From contig JBBQVS010000111.1 in NCBI GenBank assembly GCA_038211295.1, positions 1 through 10,998 of the forward strand: a DNA stretch of 10,998 nt, given 5' to 3'. A program made the position numbers and the translations under genes. The notes beneath the pieces were generated by a model. That model had not been told where the DNA came from, searched no databases, and was given only the letters and a program-made list of their open reading frames with translations. Origin of the DNA: JBBQVS01 sp038211295 (GTDB lineage Bacteria; Chloroflexota; Ktedonobacteria; Ktedonobacterales; Ktedonobacteraceae). Each line of letters opens with the position of its first letter. The stretch's first letter is position 1. Positions 1 to 5,406 of this stretch are shown here, piece after piece.

Positions 1-185
1 GGCACCTTAACTATTTTTTTGACACTTCCCCACTTAGAAAGACGGAGAATTCTTCTTTCGACCAGACGACTTTCTCACAGCACCTTTCGAGACAGGAGTA
101 GCGGCCGTTCTGTCCAAAAGCGTTTCACAGGCTGCGTATCCCGTAGGTTCCTGTCTGCCCGACAGTACCATCAGACCTTTGTCTA
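1..185 (-). ncRNA. Putative omega RNA (TnpB guide RNA) of left element
   Basis: TnpB nucleases use an RNA made from the 3' end of tnpB and the element's right end, with the guide taken from the DNA just outside that end. Here the scaffold would run from about 185 down to 19 and the guide would be the flank at 18-1 (minus strand, beginning AAAAATAGTT). A stem-loop at 151-165 (CTGTC-GGGCA-GACAG on the minus strand) and the right-end hairpin at 26-49 lie inside it. The first is conserved in the right-hand element with a compensatory pair change. The 5' limit is a guess, and the 3' limit of the guide may lie outside the window. Confidence 0.5.
19..49 (-). repeat. Right end (RE) hairpin of left element
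   Basis: On the minus strand, stem CTCCG plus CTT pairs with AAG plus TGGGG, with a TCT loop and one bulged T. The outer TT/AA pairs extend it to 26-49. GAATT lies at its 5' foot and the end is AAGTGTCAA, finishing at 19. The tnpB stop codon (34-36) falls within the hairpin. The right-hand element has the same hairpin at 10768-10791 with better pairing. Confidence 0.7.
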
Positions 186-1257
186 AAATGTTGAGGGCAG
201 CGTTATGGTCTCTGTCCATCACCAATCCACACGAAAGACACACATGCGTTCTCACACTGAGACTCTTTTTGACGCGAGTGCCACATGCGCTACAATCCTG
301 ACTCGTGAAGTTGGGCGCAACTGCTGTCACAGGAACAGTATGTATTGTCCCATAGTAGTTGACCCACATGAGGAACTTGCCCCACGAGGCATCGCTTATC
401 GATTTGGCAAGATGATGGTTCTTGACCATGTTCTTAATGGAAAGTTTCTCGTAGGCAATCAGGTCGCTAGACGTGATGAGCGCGTTCGCTGTCTTCCGAG
501 CGAAATCTTCACGCTGCCTCTGGACTTTCAAATGCATCTTTGCCAGTCGCTTTTGTGCCTTTTTGCGGTTGGTACTCTTCTTGACGCACTTGGAATGTTT
601 ACGAGAAAGCCGCTTTACCCGCTTCTCTGCTTTTCGCAAGTAGCGAGGGTTCACAACCGTGTTCCCTTCGCTATCGGTATAATAAGCATTGAGACCCATA
701 TCAATGCCCAGCTGTTTCCCAGTAGGAACATGCTGTACTTCTCGATGAGCATTGACCTCGAACTGTGCATAGTACCCATCGACCCGTCTGACAATCCTCA
801 CACGGCGTATTTGGGGAATAGGGAACGTTGCGAGGTCTCGACACCCTATTAAACGGATACGTCCTATATTGCACCCATCGGTGAAGGTGATGTGCTTCCC
901 ATCAGGCTCTCGTTTCCATCCTGTTGCCTTGTATTCTACCAAACGGTTGTCATGCTGAAATCGGGGGTAGCCTTTCTTCCCTGGTTTCTTGGTTTTACAG
1001 TTCTCATAGAAGCGTTGAATGGAAAACCATGCTCGATCTGCCGAGGCTTGACGGGCTTGTGAGTTGAGGCACTCCGCAAAGCTGTACTGCCTGGCAAGCG
1101 TTGAGCAGGAGACTTGCAAATCATTGTTGCCAACGCCGCGAGAGTCCATCCACAAACGGATACACTTATTGCGAATGAACTGACATATCCTGATAGCGTT
1201 GTCAATCGCTTCTCGTTGCTTTTTGTTGGCATCAATCTTGTATTCGTAGATGAGCAT
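34..1257 (-). CDS. tnpB: TnpB RNA-guided endonuclease, IS605 family
   Basis: This 407-aa protein matches the usual TnpB length of about 400 aa. An N-terminal OrfB helix-turn-helix/wedge region (about 1-175, starting MLIYEYKIDANKKQ) is followed by a RuvC-like nuclease. The catalytic acids are visible: D186 in LGIDMGLN, E270 in LIAYEKLSI and D350 in DRDHNAALNI. A zinc ribbon lies between the last two motifs, with C322/C325 and C340/C343. The active site therefore looks intact. TnpB cuts DNA next to a TAM motif under omega RNA guidance, which helps the element persist at its donor site. The start at 1257 has a strong AAGGAGG (1266-1272) eight bases upstream. It lies 21 bases after the broken ribbon-helix-helix gene and probably shares its transcript. 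The last 50 codons overlap the presumed omega RNA. No tnpA accompanies it. Confidence 0.93.
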   Translation of the reverse strand: MLIYEYKIDANKKQREAIDNAIRICQFIRNKCIRLWMDSRGVGNNDLQVSCSTLARQYSFAECLNSQARQASADRAWFSIQRFYENCKTKKPGKKGYPRFQHDNRLVEYKATGWKREPDGKHITFTDGCNIGRIRLIGCRDLATFPIPQIRRVRIVRRVDGYYAQFEVNAHREVQHVPTGKQLGIDMGLNAYYTDSEGNTVVNPRYLRKAEKRVKRLSRKHSKCVKKSTNRKKAQKRLAKMHLKVQRQREDFARKTANALITSSDLIAYEKLSIKNMVKNHHLAKSISDASWGKFLMWVNYYGTIHTVPVTAVAPNFTSQDCSACGTRVKKSLSVRTHVCLSCGLVMDRDHNAALNILDKGLMVLSGRQEPTGYAACETLLDRTAATPVSKGAVRKSSGRKKNSPSF

Positions 1258-1278
1258 CGTGGCGTCCTCCTTCCCTTG

Positions 1279-1443
1279 TTATTTGGCTAGCCGACGTTTG
1301 ATGTAGTCGCGCAGTATCTAGATGACCATATTGTGAAACGAGCGGCTATCCTCCTGTGCAAACTGCTTTAACGCGGTGTACACATCGGAAGGATAGGTTG
1401 TATTAATCTTGGTGTCTTTCTCTGTGTTCGTATGTACAATCAT
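1279..1443 (-). pseudogene. Ribbon-helix-helix (CopG/Arc-like) gene with internal amber codon
   Basis: Reading minus from ATG at 1443, a 54-codon frame gives MIVHTNTEKDTKINTTYPSD and then a helix-rich stretch with ALKQFAQEDSRSFHNMVI, a TAG at codon 42 (1318-1320), then ILRDYIKRRLAK and TAA at 1279-1281. The pattern of a short beta strand (KINTTYP), helix A (VYTALKQFAQEDSRS) and helix B (FHNMVI-ILRDYIKRR) is that of a small RHH DNA-binding protein. The TAG sits in the middle of helix B where Q (CAG) would be natural, so a single C-to-T change would explain it. The truncated 41-aa product would lack most of helix B and probably not dimerise. In an element without tnpA, it may once have been the autoregulator of tnpB. 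No Shine-Dalgarno sequence precedes the start. Readthrough or a sequencing error remain possible. Confidence 0.68.
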
Positions 1444-1456
1444 AGCACAACATACG
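1429..1456 (-). promoter_or_regulatory. Inverted repeat across the RHH start codon, operator candidate
   Basis: CGTATGT (1429-1435) and ACATACG (1450-1456) form a perfect 7-bp inverted repeat with a 14-base spacer that contains the start codon of the small RHH gene (1441-1443). RHH proteins often bind such repeats at their own promoter, so this could be an autoregulatory operator. It could also fold in RNA and hide the start. The function is inferred. Confidence 0.4.
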
Positions 1457-1523
1457 TATCATGTTAACACTCAATTTGTACATTGCCCTAACCCATCACG
1501 CCCCGAACGGAACGCCCTTTTAT

Positions 1524-1561
1524 CCCCGTCTTAGAAAGAACGGAGCTTTATGGGCCTCACT
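1524..1561 (-). repeat. Left end (LE) hairpin of left element
   Basis: On the minus strand, CTCCGT-T-CTT, loop TCT and AAG-ACGGGG form a nine-pair stem (one T-G wobble) with a bulged T at the same place as in the right-end hairpin. AAAG (1546-1549) sits directly 5' of the stem, and TTAC (1562-1565) lies 12 bases further out. This is the layout of an IS608 left end. The stretch 1457-1523 between the hairpin and the small gene holds no gene and no clear promoter. Confidence 0.65.
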
Positions 1562-1622
1562 GTAACTCAACAGGCGCAGCAAAACGTATTCTCAGTATAG
1601 GAGAAAAAAGGAGTATTTATTT

Positions 1623-2189
1623 ATGGCACAACTACTTGTCACGGGCCTTATTGCGCTCGGTCTGCTTAGTATCACACTCGCCGTGTTACTCACACGTCAG
1701 ACAAAAAAAGCGTGGCCTGTACAAGACGCGCAACCTGTACCTTCAATTTCGCAGGCAGAACAGCATGTGACGACCCTTTCCACTGAAGAGCAACAACGCA
1801 AAGCTCTGACATCTAGCGTTCCTCCAACATCGCAACCTGTGACTCTACCAACCATTGTTGACAATACCGTATCATCAGTAACACAGCATGTTTTGCCGAT
1901 GCAGACCAAAGAACCTCTGCCCGAATGGTGGCACGAGCAATTTCAGTCGTTGACGGGACAGCTACAACACTTGCGTGAGCATAGCAAAGATGTGGAGCGG
2001 CAAATTGAAATTCTATGTGAGATCGCGACCCTCGCAAACGAGTTAGAGACACTGCAAAAGAAACACATTAGGACGGGAAGTAAGAAACCACTACTCTTTC
2101 CACTCAAGGTCAACAGGCAACCAACGGATGCATCGTATCTCACAGAAAAGCGTCCAGCCGTTCGCAAATACAGAATGAAGGCCATCTAG
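1623..2189 (+). CDS. Small membrane-anchored coiled-coil protein, unknown function
   Basis: I do not recognise this 188-aa protein. Residues 4-24 (LLVTGLIALGLLSITLAVLL) form one hydrophobic segment followed by RQTKK, as in a single-pass N-in/C-out or cytosol-facing anchor. Residues 30-100 are a Q/T/S/P-rich, low-order linker. Residues about 104-147 (HEQFQSLTGQLQHLREHSKD onwards, ending LANELETLQKK) have heptad-like leucines and charged residues and should form a coiled coil. The C-terminal tail is basic (KRPAVRKYRMKAI). The start is supported by AAGGAG at 1608-1613, nine bases upstream. The gene begins only 62 bases from the inferred left end of the transposable element, so its original promoter may have been displaced. 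Real-gene status rests on the RBS, the coherent domain layout and the lack of a better frame. Confidence 0.7.
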   Translation: MAQLLVTGLIALGLLSITLAVLLTRQTKKAWPVQDAQPVPSISQAEQHVTTLSTEEQQRKALTSSVPPTSQPVTLPTIVDNTVSSVTQHVLPMQTKEPLPEWWHEQFQSLTGQLQHLREHSKDVERQIEILCEIATLANELETLQKKHIRTGSKKPLLFPLKVNRQPTDASYLTEKRPAVRKYRMKAI

Positions 2190-2199
2190 CCATATTCTG

Positions 2200-2211
2200 T
2201 ATTCGCGAATA
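2200..2211. repeat. 12-bp perfect palindrome between convergent genes
   Basis: TATTCGCGAATA is a perfect palindrome in the 29-base gap between the convergent stop codons of the coiled-coil gene and mhqD. It has no T-tract, so it is not a standard intrinsic terminator. It may be a chance palindrome or a protein-binding site. Confidence 0.3.
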
Positions 2212-2218
2212 GGAAAGC

Positions 2219-2869
2219 CTAAAGCGAAACCTGTATCCACTGTTTTGCTTCACGTATTTCTTCATGAGTAATTGTGTGGCCGCCACTGTGCCAGTGCGTT
2301 TCAACATCAGCACCAGCTTCTCGCAACAACGTTACAAGTCGTTCCGTGTTTTGCATTGGCACAATCGGGTCACGACGGCCCGCGCCAATAAAGACGCGTT
2401 TGCCGGTCAGCTTCGGCATCTCCTCTGGCACAAGTGGCACCATCGGATGCAACAGCACAGCAGCCAGCAACACCTGCGGACGTAACAGGAGCATACTCGC
2501 CGCGATATTCGCGCCATTAGAGAAACCTACCGCGATCACCTTTTTCGCATCGAAGCTGTATATGGTGCTCGCGCTTTCTACAAAGTCAGCAAGTTCCTGT
2601 GTGCGCTGTATCAGGTCAGGTACATCAAAGACGCCTTCGGCGAGCCGACGGAAGAAGCGTGGCATTCCGTTCTCGGAGACGTTGCCACGTGGACTCAGCA
2701 ACCCTACCTCTGGCGCGAGCATACGTCCGAGGTCGAGCAGATCGTTCTCATCGCCACCCGTTCCATGTAACAGGAGCAGCGTTGGCCCCTGTTTTCCTGC
2801 CTGTGTTGGCGGAACATAGTGATGAATAAAATCCATATTGCCTTTTTTCTGGTTCTCAAGGTTCTCCAT
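2219..2869 (-). CDS. mhqD: Alpha/beta hydrolase, MhqD-like carboxylesterase
   Basis: This 216-aa single-domain alpha/beta hydrolase resembles the carboxylesterase/phospholipase family that includes Bacillus MhqD. Visible elements are the oxyanion loop LLLLHGTGGDENDLL (31-45), the nucleophile elbow GFSNG with S117, the acid D167 in GRRDPIVP, and H198 in SGGHTI. The triad is therefore complete. No signal peptide is seen, so it should be cytosolic. Its start lies two bases after the stop of the upstream ring-cleaving dioxygenase gene, indicating translational coupling in one operon. MhqD and MhqO are co-induced by methylhydroquinone, catechol and thiol-reactive stress in Bacillus subtilis, and the same role is inferred here. 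Met12 (2836), preceded by AAAAAAGG, is an alternative start that would give a more typical N-terminus (MDFIHHYVPP). Confidence 0.88.
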   Translation of the reverse strand: MENLENQKKGNMDFIHHYVPPTQAGKQGPTLLLLHGTGGDENDLLDLGRMLAPEVGLLSPRGNVSENGMPRFFRRLAEGVFDVPDLIQRTQELADFVESASTIYSFDAKKVIAVGFSNGANIAASMLLLRPQVLLAAVLLHPMVPLVPEEMPKLTGKRVFIGAGRRDPIVPMQNTERLVTLLREAGADVETHWHSGGHTITHEEIREAKQWIQVSL

Positions 2870-2871
2870 CG

Positions 2872-3840
2872 TTAGTGTCCCGGTGTTTCAAACGGTGAGT
2901 GTACCAACGGCAGATCGCGCTCCAACTGCGGGCGTTGCGACTCCAACCACGGCGGCAGCTTGAGACGCGTGCCAAGTTCTGCGGGTGCTTCGTCTATCGC
3001 GAAGCCGGGGGAGTCCGTCGCAATCTCGAAGAGTACGCCGTTCGGCTCATGGAAGTAGATGGATTGAAAGTAAACGCGATCAAGCTGCGGAGTCACACTC
3101 ACACCAGCACTCACCAATACCTTGCGCCATGCCAGTTCCTGCTCGTCGTCAGTTATGCGCCATGCGACATGATGTACGGAGCCTATCGCCTCTACGCCGC
3201 GTGGCTCATGAGGTAGGTCAAGTACATCGACAAACGCACCACTCCCGGCATTGTCCCCGGTTCCCACCTCGTAGCGTGTTCGATTGCCAGTCTCGCCAAT
3301 GAGACGAAAGCCCAGCGTCTGTGTAAGCAACGAGACGGTGCGCTCTTTGCGCGTAATTGAGAGCGTCACCGCGTGAATGCCACGTATCGCGTACTCAATC
3401 GGCACTGGCCCAGTTGTCCAGCCGGTGCGCTGTTCCGCACCCTTGTGCGCGACTAGTTCAAGGCCCAACCCCTCGTGGTCGGTAAATGTCAGCACCTGCT
3501 CATCGAAGCGCGTTGTTGGCCCCGCGACCTGCACCCCCTGTTGCTTCAGTCGCTCCTGCCAGTACACCAGAGAGTTTTCAGGGACAACGAATGAGGTTGT
3601 CGTAACTTGCCCTGTCCCGCGTCGCCCCTTTGGCGAATCGGGCCAAGAGAAAAACGTGAGGATTGTACCCGGCGTCCCCAGATTGTCCCCATAATACAGG
3701 TGATAGGTGTCTGGCACGTCAAAATTAACCGTCTTCTTCACGAGATGTAACCCCAACACGCCAACATAAAAGTCAATATTCTTCTGCGGATCGTCCGTAA
3801 TCGCGGTCACATGATGAATGCCAAGTAGCTGATTTGTCAT
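2872..3840 (-). CDS. mhqO: Ring-cleaving dioxygenase, MhqO family
   Basis: This 322-aa protein has two vicinal-oxygen-chelate (glyoxalase/bleomycin-resistance fold) modules. The first (about 5-132) begins LLGIHHVTAITDDPQKNIDF, and the second (about 152-276) begins IRGIHAVTLSI. Candidate metal ligands are His9/10, His223/224 (SVHHVAW) and E272 (LFEIATD). This matches the extradiol dioxygenase relatives MhqO/MhqA, proposed to open hydroquinone or catechol rings. The length is the usual one for the family. AAAAGGGAG (3848-3856) lies seven bases before the start. The gene leads the two-gene mhqO-mhqD operon, transcribed away from the TcmP-like gene. An inverted-repeat array upstream suggests control by a MarR/HxlR/TetR-type repressor, but no regulator gene is in the window. 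Confidence 0.92.
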   Translation of the reverse strand: MTNQLLGIHHVTAITDDPQKNIDFYVGVLGLHLVKKTVNFDVPDTYHLYYGDNLGTPGTILTFFSWPDSPKGRRGTGQVTTTSFVVPENSLVYWQERLKQQGVQVAGPTTRFDEQVLTFTDHEGLGLELVAHKGAEQRTGWTTGPVPIEYAIRGIHAVTLSITRKERTVSLLTQTLGFRLIGETGNRTRYEVGTGDNAGSGAFVDVLDLPHEPRGVEAIGSVHHVAWRITDDEQELAWRKVLVSAGVSVTPQLDRVYFQSIYFHEPNGVLFEIATDSPGFAIDEAPAELGTRLKLPPWLESQRPQLERDLPLVHSPFETPGH

Positions 3841-3872
3841 TAGCTCACTCCCTTTTGTATTTCTATTTTGTA

Positions 3873-3914
3873 TAGTATAGTATACTTGCTTATACTAACA
3901 TAAAATACTATACT
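3873..3914. promoter_or_regulatory. TAGTATA inverted-repeat operator candidate upstream of mhqO
   Basis: TAGTATA (3878-3884) and TATACTA (3891-3897) form a perfect 7-bp inverted repeat with a 6-base spacer. A second TAGTATA overlaps at 3873-3879 and another TATACT lies at 3909-3914. The array is 33-74 bases upstream of the mhqO start, where a repressor would cover the promoter. It differs from the Bacillus MhqR box as I remember it, so another redox- or quinone-sensing repressor may act here. It could also serve the divergent gene at 3972. The surrounding DNA is AT-rich, so some of the repeat could be fortuitous. Confidence 0.5.
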
Positions 3915-3971
3915 TTTATTTCGATAGCATTAGTGGAGAAAGAAATATTGGTATGGTAAAATATACACAAG

Positions 3972-5216
3972 ATGTTATGGGACAACCTCGAAGACAACTC
4001 ACAACCACAGATACAAGCGGGACGCGGACGAACACGCCGTCTCACAGAGTCGGCTGTCCTCGCCCTGGTACGTCAATGGCTACTCGATGAGTATGTCGCG
4101 GACTATGCTCGCTCACTCGCGGGAACACGCATTTTTAGACGCTGCTATCTTATCGATGCGCTGGGCGTAGCATCCAGAGGTCGGAAAGCACTTAATGCGC
4201 TTCATCCCGCCCTGCAACCGCTTTATACACTCACGCAGACGCTGGAGCAGGAGAGCAAGCCAATTACGCTTCACGGTCTCTTGCTTGCGTCCGGCAGTAG
4301 CAAGCGCAAAGATGCGCGTCGGAGCGCGAATCAGGAGGTACATATTCCTGAAGAGAGTGCTATTCTTGGTGTGAGCTGGTTGGAGGCGGCCCCCTACATT
4401 CTCGCTGAGGTTGAGCAGTCGCCCGCAATTTTCTTGCTCAACCCGTTTAGCAACACGGTTTTCACCAGTGACGACTTCGCCGCGCTCTATAAGCGAACCG
4501 CGCCTACCGAATTATGCCTCTTCCTTTCACATAAACAGATGGAGACGCTCTTTCTGACCGCCATGCGTTCGCCCGCGTATGCCATTGCGCTCACGGCATT
4601 GTTGCGGACGGATCGCTGGAAAGCACTTTCGCCGGAAGTGGGCGAGCGCAAAAAGACGCTTCATGCATGTATTGATCTTTTCATAGCTTCTATACAACGC
4701 TATTTTGTGCTACCAATTCAGCAACTCACCTTACCCGTTTTGCTGCGTCCCGGTAGCGTCGAGGCTATACCCTACACGCTGGTATTCGCGACGCGACGCC
4801 AGGATAGTTTTGTCAGTATGAACGACGCACTCTGCCGCTATCAACGCGGTGTGTATGCACAACGCCATCACGCGGTTCTGTATGAAGAGTGGTTCGAGGT
4901 GCAATACAGGCAGCGTGTCGAACGCGATTATCAACGGCTCACCGATAATATTATGCGCCAGGGCAGGACACAGCAGACGAGACGTTGGCCCGACCTGCGG
5001 CAACAGGTACTGGAAACGCGTTTCGGAGACTTTCTGTTGGCTGAGTATGACGCGGCAATACGCCACCTGCTACAAAGCGAGCTGGTGCGATGTGAGTGGC
5101 GACAAAAACAGCGTGCGGACGACAGTGAACGCTTGCCAGGAAATGATGACACATTGCTCTGGACAGAGGGGAAAAGCGCGCACAAAGAAAGAGGCGGTAC
5201 TAGGGGGAAACATTGA
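3972..5216 (+). CDS. TcmP-like (three-Cys-motif partner) protein, degenerate methyltransferase-like
   Basis: The 414-aa product resembles TcmP family proteins by eye. Candidate equivalents are RRCYLIDALG (56-65) for the family's YIDxFAG-type strand and AIFLLNPFSN (152-161) for its FLDPFG strand. LLRTDRWKAL (210-219) corresponds to the FGTDEWR element, and YTLVFATRRQDSFVSMNDAL (268-287) to the YYLFFAT...G...MKxAMW block. Residues about 338-380 (RWPDLRQQVLETRFGDFLLA onwards) could be the C-terminal winged-helix region. TcmP proteins are predicted Rossmann-fold enzymes usually encoded beside a three-Cys-motif (Gp37/Gp68-like) protein, and no such partner is here. The glycine-rich cofactor loop after the first strand is missing (ALGVASRGRK) and the Asp of DPFG is Asn157, so activity is doubtful. 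No Shine-Dalgarno sequence precedes the ATG, so a leaderless or different start is possible. Family assignment is by memory of motifs, not by search. Confidence 0.55.
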   Translation: MLWDNLEDNSQPQIQAGRGRTRRLTESAVLALVRQWLLDEYVADYARSLAGTRIFRRCYLIDALGVASRGRKALNALHPALQPLYTLTQTLEQESKPITLHGLLLASGSSKRKDARRSANQEVHIPEESAILGVSWLEAAPYILAEVEQSPAIFLLNPFSNTVFTSDDFAALYKRTAPTELCLFLSHKQMETLFLTAMRSPAYAIALTALLRTDRWKALSPEVGERKKTLHACIDLFIASIQRYFVLPIQQLTLPVLLRPGSVEAIPYTLVFATRRQDSFVSMNDALCRYQRGVYAQRHHAVLYEEWFEVQYRQRVERDYQRLTDNIMRQGRTQQTRRWPDLRQQVLETRFGDFLLAEYDAAIRHLLQSELVRCEWRQKQRADDSERLPGNDDTLLWTEGKSAHKERGGTRGKH

Positions 5217-5236
5217 GCATGGGGACACTCAATGTT
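5209..5236 (+). terminator. Inverted repeat at the end of the TcmP-like gene, possible terminator
   Basis: AACATTGAG (5209-5217) and CTCAATGTT (5228-5236) form a perfect 9-bp stem with a 10-base loop, overlapping the TGA stop (5214-5216). No T-tract follows, so an intrinsic terminator is only one option. A stabilising 3' hairpin is another. A second small repeat, TGTTA-TAG-TAACA (5233-5245), overlaps its 3' arm and would compete with it. Confidence 0.35.
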
Positions 5237-5252
5237 ATAGTAACACCTCCTA

Positions 5253-5334
5253 GAATAGTGTACGATAAAATCGTAGCTTTGGTGGCACAAATCCCCCGAA
5301 TTGGGAGTAAAATTTCTTCGGGTCGCCACTATTC
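5253..5334 (+). other. Possible structured RNA element in 190-base intergenic region
   Basis: GAATAGTG (5253-5260) pairs with CACTATTC (5327-5334). Directly inside, TACGAT-AAA-ATCGTA (5261-5275) makes a hairpin. Further in, CCCGAA (5295-5300) pairs with TTCGGG (5317-5322), flanked by GTGGC (5282-5286) and GCCAC (5325-5329), which partly compete with the outer stem. Together they suggest a three-way-junction fold about 70 bases before the next gene. I recognise no known riboswitch class in it. Pairing of this length could partly occur by chance. Confidence 0.35.
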
Positions 5335-5369
5335 CCTTTAGCATCTATCATACCTCTTCCCACACCGGG

Positions 5370-5375
5370 TATAAT
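5370..5375 (+). promoter_or_regulatory. Possible -10 box (TATAAT) before the 647-aa gene
   Basis: TATAAT lies 31 bases upstream of the start at 5407, followed by GTCTTG. No good -35 hexamer is seen at 16-18 bases upstream, so this is a weak call. AGAGAG at 5391-5396 may be the ribosome binding site. Confidence 0.35.
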
Positions 5376-5406
5376 GTCTTGAAATGGAAAAGAGAGACAC
5401 AGACGT

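Larger units (their letters stand above)
19..1561 (-). mobile_element. IS200/IS605-type (IS608-like) element, tnpB-only
   Basis: The inferred element reads on the minus strand: left end near 1561, a small ribbon-helix-helix gene, tnpB, and right end at 19. Each end has a subterminal hairpin with the same shape: stem, one bulged T, CTT/AAG inner stem and TCT loop. The left hairpin (1524-1545) is preceded by AAAG and the right hairpin (26-49) by GAATT. These match the guide tetranucleotides known from IS608 (AAAG left, GAAT right). Outside the left end the minus strand reads TTAC (1562-1565) and the right end finishes in TCAA (19-22), again the IS608 cleavage tetranucleotides. No Y1 transposase tnpA fits in the element, so it must be mobilised in trans or be immobile. 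The exact boundaries are inferred from the IS608 analogy. Confidence 0.72.

Noticed and set aside
205..852. 215-aa open frame on the plus strand opposite tnpB
   Set aside because: It is antisense to an intact TnpB with all catalytic motifs. Its translation shows no recognisable domain and it has no ribosome binding site.
1444..1561. Possible tnpA (Y1 transposase) remnant between the left end and the small gene
   Set aside because: Only 118 bases are available, and no frame with the HUH motif or catalytic Tyr was seen. The small upstream frame is RHH-like instead.
2274..2819. 181-aa open frame opposite mhqD, and similar long frames opposite or overlapping mhqO and the TcmP-like gene
   Set aside because: They are out-of-frame or antisense shadows of well-supported genes, with Arg/Ser/Pro-rich, domain-free translations.
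5217..5406. tRNA or CRISPR repeat array in the inverted-repeat-rich gap
   Set aside because: There are no tRNA T-arm or anticodon features and no regularly spaced direct repeats. The repeats are inverted and unrelated to one another.
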